Origin: Streptomyces sp. Root431
GTDB lineage: Bacteria > Actinomycetota > Actinomycetes > Streptomycetales > Streptomycetaceae
Direction of reading: 5' to 3'
Length of the DNA stretch: 64,000 nt
NCBI RefSeq assembly: GCF_001426585.1
Contig: NZ_LMEI01000013.1
Location: 62,227 to 126,226 of the forward strand
In this document: one piece after another, positions 53,702-60,197 of the stretch
Layout of the letters: each line of letters starts with the position of its first letter
How positions within the stretch are numbered: position 1 is the stretch's first letter
Position numbers and translations under genes: made by a program
The notes under the pieces: model-generated
Seen by the model: the letters and a program-made list of their open reading frames with translations, nothing else
What the model was told of the DNA's origin: nothing
Databases searched by the model: none

Positions 53702-54720
53702 CACTTCTCGCCCCCCGCCCGGTGGGTGATCACCATCGCGCCGAAGGTGGCGCCCAGGCCGACGGAGACCAGCAGGTAGTGCGCGCCGTCGACGAGGCGG
53801 CCGGCGTCCCGCAGGGTGGTGTAGTTGACGAAGACGTCCGAGGCGAAAGTGTGGCTGTAGCGGGGGACGTTCTCCAGGAACACCTTCTCCGGAGCCACCT
53901 CCAGCTCCTTGATGGTCTGCCGCCACGCCAGCTTGTTGACGTTGTGCGGGATCACCAGGTCGACGTCGTCGAGGGTCAGTCCCGCCTCCGTCAGGGCCTG
54001 GTGGATGACCTCGGAGATCCGCTTGCCGTACTGCTCGCCGAACTCGGTGTTCTGCTCGGCGGTCAGCTCCAGCCACTGCGCGTACTCGCCCAGCGTCCGG
54101 GTGGCGAAGGAGCGGACGACATCGCCGTCGCCGTCCAGGGTGATCAGGCAGGAGGCGGCGGCGTCGGCCATGATCGAGGTGTTCGGGACGAGCTGGACCA
54201 TCGGCGAGTACGCCTGCTCGCCGGTGACCATCAGGGCGTACCCGCCCTCGGCGCCCTCGGCGCGCAGCAGTTCGCCGAGCACCTCGATGGCCCCCAGGCT
54301 GCTGACGCAGGCCTGGTGGCTGAGGCCGAAGGCCTCGGTGCCGGCGAGGCCGAGGTCGTCGCTGACCTCCTGGGCGATGTCCACGTCGGCGGGGGCCACC
54401 GCCTGGGTGACGTGGGCGTAGGCCAGGTAGTCCACCCGGCCGCCCTCCGGCAGGGCGGCCAGGGCGCCCCGCGCGGCGGGCCGGAGCAGGTCGAGCAGCG
54501 GGAGCTCGGGGTCGAAGCGGAGCGTGTCCAGGCCGTAGAACTTGCGGAACACCCCGAGCTCGGCCCGGCGCAGACCGAGCCGCTCGCCCAGCTCCTCGAT
54601 CCGTACGCTGCGCTCGGGCAGGTACGACTCGATCCGCTCCAGGGTGATCCGGCGGTCCCCTGTCGAGGGAGCCGAGGCCGGACGGTCCGTGACCGGGTGG
54701 TCCGTGGTCGGGAGGCCCAT
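53701..54720 (-). CDS. 3-oxoacyl-ACP synthase III-like enzyme with altered triad
   Basis: A 339-residue KAS III homologue. Nucleophile Cys138 is in LSHQACVSSLGA and His259 in VIPHNVNKLAW. The third residue, Asn in KAS III (GNTS), appears to be His290 in YSHTFASDVFV, giving a Cys-His-His pattern as in KAS I/II. It may take an aminoacyl or acyl group from one carrier protein and extend it, or act as an acyltransferase. Coupled to the methyltransferase upstream and the ACP downstream. Confidence 0.88.
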   Translation of the reverse strand: MGLPTTDHPVTDRPASAPSTGDRRITLERIESYLPERSVRIEELGERLGLRRAELGVFRKFYGLDTLRFDPELPLLDLLRPAARGALAALPEGGRVDYLAYAHVTQAVAPADVDIAQEVSDDLGLAGTEAFGLSHQACVSSLGAIEVLGELLRAEGAEGGYALMVTGEQAYSPMVQLVPNTSIMADAAASCLITLDGDGDVVRSFATRTLGEYAQWLELTAEQNTEFGEQYGKRISEVIHQALTEAGLTLDDVDLVIPHNVNKLAWRQTIKELEVAPEKVFLENVPRYSHTFASDVFVNYTTLRDAGRLVDGAHYLLVSVGLGATFGAMVITHRAGGEK

Positions 54721-55544
54721 CAGGCCGTCGCTATCTCGGCGCGGATCAGCCACAGGCGGTTGGCGCCGCGGCGGTCCCTCGGCTGGACGTCGTACGGCCA
54801 GCGGCCCTCGCCGGCGCCGGGCTGGCCGGGCTCGCGCAGGTCGGTGGTCTTCCAGCCGTTCGCCGTGAGGAACTCCTCCGGCTCGTCGCTGCCGAAGATC
54901 CACGGCGTGCCGTCGGCGGCGAGCGTGTCCAGCCAGCGCTTCGAGAAGGGGCTGCGCAGCAGGGCGCGGCCGAGGATGTCGAAGGCCAGGTGGCTGCCGG
55001 GCGCCGAGGCGGAGGCGAGCAGCTGGAGCAGTCCGGCGGCCTGCTCCTCGGTGAGGAAGAACGTCAGCGCCTCGGCGACCCACAGGGTCGGGCGGGTGCG
55101 GTCGAAGCCGGCGGCCTCCAGGTCGGGCAGCCACTCCTTCGTGAGGTCGGCGGAGACCTCGCGCCGGTCGGTCCGCGGCTCGGCCCCGAGGGCGTCGAGC
55201 CGGCGGCGCTTCTCGGCGATGAGGAGGGCGTGGTCGACCTCGTAGAGCTCGGTGCCCTCGGGCCAGTCGAGCCGGAACGCCCGGGTGTCCATGCCCGCCG
55301 CGATCAGCACGACCTGCTGGATCCCGCCCTCGGCGAGGACGTCGCGGATGGCGTCGTCCAGGAACCGGGTCCGGATGGAGATGAACGGCAGCAGACCGCC
55401 GCCGGCGTAGCGCTCGATCAGCTCGAAGCCCCTGGGCGCGGCCAGGTCCTTGGCGAGCGGGTCGACGAACAGCGCGTCCTCCCGCTCGGACTCCTGAGCG
55501 CGGGCCGCGGCCATCCACTGTGCGGTGTACGAGACAGCATCCAT
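54720..55544 (-). CDS. SAM-dependent methyltransferase (leucine carboxyl MT family)
   Basis: A 274-residue methyltransferase. VVLIAAGMDTRAFRLDWPEGTELYEVDH is the TIGR00027/LCMT signature for SAM binding, and TLWVAEALTFFLTEEQAAGLL follows. The family methylates carboxylates and hydroxyls of small molecules. It may cap a carboxyl on the pathway product. ATG 55544 follows the ACP gene by 21 bases. Confidence 0.88.
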   Translation of the reverse strand: MDAVSYTAQWMAAARAQESEREDALFVDPLAKDLAAPRGFELIERYAGGGLLPFISIRTRFLDDAIRDVLAEGGIQQVVLIAAGMDTRAFRLDWPEGTELYEVDHALLIAEKRRRLDALGAEPRTDRREVSADLTKEWLPDLEAAGFDRTRPTLWVAEALTFFLTEEQAAGLLQLLASASAPGSHLAFDILGRALLRSPFSKRWLDTLAADGTPWIFGSDEPEEFLTANGWKTTDLREPGQPGAGEGRWPYDVQPRDRRGANRLWLIRAEIATA

Positions 55545-55565
55545 GGTGAAGATCCCTCCTCGGGA

Positions 55566-55799
55566 TCAGGCGAAGAACGCCTTCTCGATGGTCGCGAGGG
55601 TCTGGAAGTCCTCGATGTCGATGTTGTCGAAGTCGATCTCGACGCCCGCGGCGTCCTCGATGGTGTAGACGAGCTCGACGAAGGCGAGCGAGTCGACGAG
55701 CCGGCTCTCGATGAGGTCGACGTCGGCGGCGAGCTCGGTGCGCTCGGGGTGACGGCCGAGGATCCAGTCCCGGACCTTGTCGATACCTGCGGAACTCAT
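55566..55799 (-). CDS. acyl carrier protein
   Basis: A 77-residue carrier protein with SRLVDSLAFVELVYTIEDAAGVEIDFDNIDIEDFQTL; the Ser in VDSL takes phosphopantetheine. Being directly next to the ligase and AcpS genes makes it the likely carrier for the activated amino acid. Confidence 0.93.
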   Translation of the reverse strand: MSSAGIDKVRDWILGRHPERTELAADVDLIESRLVDSLAFVELVYTIEDAAGVEIDFDNIDIEDFQTLATIEKAFFA

Positions 55800-56266
55800 G
55801 GCATTCCCTTCGGGGTCGCTGACTGCTGAGAGAGGGGGTGATCGGAAGAAAGGGGGTGATCGGAAGCGCGCCGCTGGTCGACCGACGTCGAGGACGCCGC
55901 GACCGCGATGGCGAAGCCGGCGTCGTGGCTGATGCTCACGTCGATCGGCCCGAGCCCGGCGTCCCGCGCCAACTCCGCGGCCCTGCCGGAGAGTCGGATC
56001 CCGGGCCGGCCGCCGGGGCCGCGCAGGACCTCGATCCCCTGCCAGGGAACGGGCCGCCCGACGGCGCCGAGGAGCTTGAAGACGGCCTCCTTGGCGGCCA
56101 GCCTTCCGGCGATCCTGGCCTGGTCGGGTGCGCCGTCCGGGGTCCGGGAGACGGTCAGCTCCTCGGCGGAGAGGTACCGCCTGAGCAGCGGCCCGATGCC
56201 GGGGTCGAGGAGCTCGCGGACCCGCGAGAACGGCACGAGGTCGACGCCGATCAGGGGCTGGGTCAC
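55796..56266 (-). CDS. AcpS-type holo-ACP synthase with repeated tail
   Basis: A 156-residue PPTase. GVDLVPFSRV has the metal-binding Asp9 and RLAAKEAVFKLLG the Glu60 and Lys64. About 120 residues is usual; here the C-terminus extends with a duplicated SDHPLS unit from a direct DNA repeat (55836-55866). It should activate the cluster ACPs. GTG 56266 overlaps the ligase stop (GTGA). Confidence 0.88.
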   Translation of the reverse strand: MTQPLIGVDLVPFSRVRELLDPGIGPLLRRYLSAEELTVSRTPDGAPDQARIAGRLAAKEAVFKLLGAVGRPVPWQGIEVLRGPGGRPGIRLSGRAAELARDAGLGPIDVSISHDAGFAIAVAASSTSVDQRRASDHPLSSDHPLSQQSATPKGMP

Positions 56267-57102
56267 GACGGGTCGGCTGCGGCGGCGCGTACGGCGGCCA
56301 GCGCGGCGTCGAGGTCTTCCTCGAAGTGCTCGGTCAGGACGGCGATCCAGCGTTCGAGGCCGAAGGCCACGCAGGAGGTGTAGGCGTGCTCGCCGGACTC
56401 CAGCCGGATGTCGCACCGCTCGCCGAAGAAGTTGCGGTGGGTGTTGACGGAGGCGATCGCCAGGTCGCCGTACTGGAACTCGTACTTGACCGGGCTGAGC
56501 TTCTGCATGAGGGCGCGGCCGTTGTCGTTCCGGAAGAACGGGTCCCCGGCCGGCACCTTGCCCAGGTCGACGCCGAGCGCGCCGGCGAAGGCCTGGATCC
56601 GCTCGGTGAAGCGGGCGATGACCTGCTGGGTGTGGTCGAAGGTGCCGAGGGCGACGATCTCGCGCATCTGGAAGGTGGCGAGGCGGCGCAGCCCGCCGTA
56701 GTGGTCCTCGTTGCGGAAGCAGCGGTTGACGAGGGTCACCAGGGTGTCGTCGGCGACCCGGTCGCCCTCGTGGAAGAGGTACGCGCCGTAGCAGGTGGCG
56801 TGCGGCAGCCCGTACCGCGCCTCGGTCACGGCACCGGGGCCGAACTTCCCTTCCACCGGCTTGTGCTGATCGTCGTTCAGATCGAGCGAACCGGCCACCC
56901 AGGCGAGCTGGGGGAAGTTGGTGTAGACGTCGAACTTCTCCAGGTCGGTCACCGGGAAGAGCGGCGGCGCGCTGATCTCCTCGGCGCCCGCCGCGACGCC
57001 CCAGCCGGCGAAGATCCCGTCGAGCTCCTTGACGAGCCGAGTGGCCTGCGGCCCGAGGATGGCGACTGCGGGCGCCCCGTCGCTCCCGGTCAGGCGGTTC
57101 AT
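56263..57102 (-). CDS. amino acid:carrier-protein ligase, seryl-tRNA synthetase-like
   Basis: A 279-residue class II aminoacyl-tRNA synthetase catalytic core without a tRNA-binding arm. Motif 2 is FRNEDHYGGLRRLATFQMRE (R130, E132) and motif 3 is AFGLERW (R251). C104 (HATCYG), E148 (MREIV) and C244 (YTSCVAFG) match the Zn ligands known for aa:CP ligases such as Bll0957, which adenylate glycine or alanine and pass it to a carrier protein. It probably loads an amino acid on one of the two ACPs. Coupled to the diiron enzyme upstream (ATGA). Confidence 0.88.
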   Translation of the reverse strand: MNRLTGSDGAPAVAILGPQATRLVKELDGIFAGWGVAAGAEEISAPPLFPVTDLEKFDVYTNFPQLAWVAGSLDLNDDQHKPVEGKFGPGAVTEARYGLPHATCYGAYLFHEGDRVADDTLVTLVNRCFRNEDHYGGLRRLATFQMREIVALGTFDHTQQVIARFTERIQAFAGALGVDLGKVPAGDPFFRNDNGRALMQKLSPVKYEFQYGDLAIASVNTHRNFFGERCDIRLESGEHAYTSCVAFGLERWIAVLTEHFEEDLDAALAAVRAAAADPS

Positions 57103-57971
57103 CGGATGAGTCCCGTCTTCTCGAGGTACTTGGCGGTCTTGCGGAAGGTGCGCAGCTCGGCCTCGGCGCGGGCCGGCGACTCCATCAGGGACCGGCGCAG
57201 CTCGTGCGGGTTCTCCAGGCCGGCGTCGCGGTAGACCTGCGGGTGGTAGAGGGAGTCGAAGCTGTGCTTCAGGTAGCGGCGCAGGTAGGTGGAGATCTCG
57301 TCCAGCTCCTGCTCGGTGGCCGTCTCCTTGAGGTCCTGGTGGAGCAGGGAGACCAGCTCGCGGCCGAAGGCGATGTGCCGGGACTCGTCCTGGTGGTGGA
57401 TCCGGTTGATGCCGCGGATCGTCTCGTGCAGGCGCTCGTCCTCGGCCATCGCGGAGTTGAAGTGGTCGACCAGCTCCTCGAAGATCAGGATGCGGGTGAA
57501 GACCAGCAGGCTCTGGATCTTGGCGGAGGAACCGGCCACCTCGGCACCGCCGGCCGGCTGCTTGTAGATCTTCCCGCCGTAGCGGAGGCAGAATTCGGCA
57601 AAGAACCACATGTGCTCGTTCTCCTCACCGATGAAATGGTGGAAGAACTCCGAAGGCGTTTCAAAACCGGCGGTGTGAATCCGGGCGACCACTTCGATGA
57701 GCAGTTCCCGGATGCCGTGCACATTGAGGCTGTAGAAATTGATGCTCTCGTGCTTGGAAAGCGTGTGGAGCTGCTGCGGAGTGAGCTTCTCGGCCCATTC
57801 CGTCCCGTACGTGGTGGTGAGCTCGGGGCTCATCCACCACATGTCCTCGGGCAGTCGGTCCGGCCACTCGAACAGCCGGTACGGGTTGTAGTAGTCATCG
57901 ATCGACTTCGTGGCGAGCCGGTCCAGGATTCCCCGGAACCGGTCGTTTCGGTCGATCACTTCGCTGACCAT
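57099..57971 (-). CDS. AurF-type diiron N-oxygenase
   Basis: A 290-residue helical ferritin-like protein of the AurF/CmlI family, which oxidises amines to hydroxylamine or nitro groups. All seven expected iron ligands are visible: E75 (KHESINF), E117 and H120 (EENEH), E166 (EELVDH), H192, E196 and H199 (HHQDESRH). First gene of the coupled run. Its pairing with an aa:CP ligase suggests it acts on a carrier-bound amino acid; this is inference. Confidence 0.9.
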   Translation of the reverse strand: MVSEVIDRNDRFRGILDRLATKSIDDYYNPYRLFEWPDRLPEDMWWMSPELTTTYGTEWAEKLTPQQLHTLSKHESINFYSLNVHGIRELLIEVVARIHTAGFETPSEFFHHFIGEENEHMWFFAEFCLRYGGKIYKQPAGGAEVAGSSAKIQSLLVFTRILIFEELVDHFNSAMAEDERLHETIRGINRIHHQDESRHIAFGRELVSLLHQDLKETATEQELDEISTYLRRYLKHSFDSLYHPQVYRDAGLENPHELRRSLMESPARAEAELRTFRKTAKYLEKTGLIR

Positions 57972-58070
57972 CGCGCGATGTCTCCGTTCGCTTCGAGGGT
58001 TCTTTGCTGAATCCAGAATGGGATTCGGACGGGCGTTCCCTCAAGGACCGAAACCGGCTGCCGAATTCGG

Positions 58071-58730
58071 TCAGCGGGCGGGCCGGTCGGGCCGAACGGG
58101 CCGGTCGGGCCGGGCGGCCAGTTCCGCGCGCAGGGCGGCGTTCTCCTGTTCCAGGCGCGCGAGACGCTCGCGGACCGGGGCCAGGGCCTCGGAGACCTCG
58201 CGCTGGCTGAAGCGCGGGGTGATGTGGTTGGGGCAGTTCCAGGCGAAGGCCTCGACCCTGATGGTGACGACCTGTTCGACGGTGCCGTCGGTACGGGGCG
58301 CGTCCAGGCGCTCGACGAGCGCGGGGTCCTCGCCGGCCTGTACGGCGGTGGCGCGGCCGTACAGCTTGAGGCGGGTCTGCCGGGCGTGGTCGATGAAGAA
58401 GAGCGCGACCCGGTCGTTGCCGCGGACGTTGCCGGTGGTGATGTACTGCCGGTTGCCCCGGACGTCCAGATAGCCCAGGGTGTGCTCGTCCAGGACGTGC
58501 ACGAAGCCCGGTGGACCGCCCCGGAACTGGATGTACGGCCAGCCGGTCTCGCCGACGCTGGCGAACAGGAAGCCGTCGAGGCTCCGGATGAAGTCGACCT
58601 CGGAGCCGGTGAGCGGCTCGGCCTCCCCGACCGGCTCCCGCAGGCGGCGGTCGGTCGCCGAGGCGCTGCCCATCTGCTCCTGGACCCTGCGCACCGACGA
58701 GGTGTACGCGAGACGGTCGTAGCGGCTCAT
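58071..58730 (-). CDS. pyridoxamine 5'-phosphate oxidase-related protein
   Basis: A 219-residue split-barrel protein: IRSLDGFLFASVGETGWPYIQFRGGPPGFVHVLDEHTLGYLD, then RVALFFIDHARQTRLKLYGRATAV. It ends in a short coiled coil (ERLARLEQENAALRAEL) and an RPDRPVRP tail. Family members bind FMN and reduce small molecules. ATG 58730 overlaps the regulator stop (ATGA), so the pair are co-expressed. Its link to the cluster is positional. Confidence 0.85.
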   Translation of the reverse strand: MSRYDRLAYTSSVRRVQEQMGSASATDRRLREPVGEAEPLTGSEVDFIRSLDGFLFASVGETGWPYIQFRGGPPGFVHVLDEHTLGYLDVRGNRQYITTGNVRGNDRVALFFIDHARQTRLKLYGRATAVQAGEDPALVERLDAPRTDGTVEQVVTIRVEAFAWNCPNHITPRFSQREVSEALAPVRERLARLEQENAALRAELAARPDRPVRPDRPAR

Positions 58731-59755
58731 GCGGCACCCCTCAGGGCCAGGTCGACCAGTCCGGTACGGGCGGCCAGCACACCGGCCTGGAAGCGGCTGG
58801 AGGCCGACAGGTCCTGCATGATCGTGGCCACATGGCGGCGGAGGGTCCGCTCGGACATGCCGACCCGGCGCGCGATCACCTCGTCCTTGGCCCCCGAGGC
58901 CAGCAGGTCGAGCAGGGTGGCCTTGAGGTCGCCCATCGTCCCGGCGTAACCGGGCGCTCCGGAGTCGAAGTCGAAGGCGGACTCCCAGACCCGGGCGTGC
59001 AGTCCGGCCAGGAAGGCCGCGACCGCGGCGTCGTAGACGACGGCGATCGCGTCGCCCTCGCCGGCGGGGATGAAGGCCGTCTTCCGGTCGAAGACCAGGA
59101 AGCGGTCGCGCACCTCGTTGGTCGTGCGCACCTGCCCGCCCGAGGGCAGGAGTTCGCCGAGGTGCGCGCGGGTGTCGGAGTCGCCGCGGGCGGTGTGGGG
59201 GTACAGGATCCGGCCCTGCGCCCCGCGCCGTACCGCTTCGAGGACCAGCGGACGGGCCAGCCGGAACTCGGGGGTCTCGCGGGCCACGCAAGGCTGCATC
59301 ACGAGGACCTCGGTGGTGCAGCCCTGGGCCGCCTCCAGGAGACGCAGCTCGATCTCCTCCCGGTCGTCGGTGATCACCACCGTCTCGGCCCGGGTCCTGG
59401 CCTGCTTCTCGAACGCGGCCACGAAGGAGTTCAACTGCCCCTTGAATCCTTCGAGTCGGTTGCGGCTGTCGAGGATCTCCCGCTCCAGCGGGACCAGCAG
59501 CTCCATCTGGGCGGCCTCGGGACTGACCGCGACCAGCCGGTCGGCGGCGCCCTCCGCCGGCTTGACCAGACGTAAGTCACGCAGCACGCAGACCGCCTGC
59601 TCGACGCGCTGGCGCGGGACGCCCAGCTCTTCGGCGATCCCTGACGGGCTGAAGTCGGCACGTCCGATGGTGTGTTCGTAGAACGCGACCACGAACTCGT
59701 TCACCTCGGCGGTGCGCCGAGCTTCCTGACGTGAGGTCTGTGCCGGGGATTCCAT
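58727..59755 (-). CDS. TrmB/LuxR-type regulator with TTA codon
   Basis: A 342-residue protein. The N-terminus (about 15-65) is a TrmB-like winged helix (GIAEELGVPRQRVEQAVCVLRDLRL). The middle resembles the PLD-like sensor found in TrmB-LuxR hybrids, and the C-terminus is a LuxR HTH (LLASGAKDEVIARRVGMSERTLRRHVATIMQDL). Codon 61 (bases 59573-59575) is TTA. ATG 59755 follows AAAGG. It probably controls the biosynthetic run and depends on bldA. Confidence 0.88.
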   Translation of the reverse strand: MESPAQTSRQEARRTAEVNEFVVAFYEHTIGRADFSPSGIAEELGVPRQRVEQAVCVLRDLRLVKPAEGAADRLVAVSPEAAQMELLVPLEREILDSRNRLEGFKGQLNSFVAAFEKQARTRAETVVITDDREEIELRLLEAAQGCTTEVLVMQPCVARETPEFRLARPLVLEAVRRGAQGRILYPHTARGDSDTRAHLGELLPSGGQVRTTNEVRDRFLVFDRKTAFIPAGEGDAIAVVYDAAVAAFLAGLHARVWESAFDFDSGAPGYAGTMGDLKATLLDLLASGAKDEVIARRVGMSERTLRRHVATIMQDLSASSRFQAGVLAARTGLVDLALRGAA

Positions 59756-60197
59756 CGTCACCTTTCTGATCGCACGGATGGCGCGGGCTCTGGGCATGAC
59801 CGAAAGGAGAGGGTCCCGGAACGGGAACGGCCTTCCGGTGCGGCCACCGTACGGTTCCGGCCTGGGCGGGCTCCTACAGCCGGGCCAGAGGTCCGGCAGC
59901 CTCGGGAAGCCCCCGGAAGCGCGCACGCACCGGTGCTGACCTACGGTTCTTCCGGTCACCGGGAAGCGACCCCGGAGTAACCGGCAGAACCGGGGCAACT
60001 GCCGGAGGAGTAGTCCTGCCGCCGGGGGCGGCAGAAGGACGGGGTCGGGCCGGGCGACAGGACGGAACGAGTCAGTCCGGGACTGGCCGGGACTGGCCGG
60101 GACTCTCCTGGAGGGGCCTGATCCGGTCCGAGCCGACGGGCCCGACCCGGCCTGAACGGACCCGCCCCGGCCTGAACCGACGGCCCCGACCCGGCGA
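59756..60197. other. 442-base intergenic region before the regulator pair
   Basis: Between the SARP stop and the TrmB/LuxR start. It holds short direct repeats: GGACTGGCCG three times near 60079-60105 and CGGCCTGAAC(G/C)GAC twice near 60149-60181. It should contain the promoter of the regulator bicistron; I see no gene. Confidence 0.5.

Noticed and set aside
55836..55866. Direct repeat at the acpS end as an att site
   Set aside because: Only about 18 bases, inside a coding end, with no tRNA or integrase nearby.
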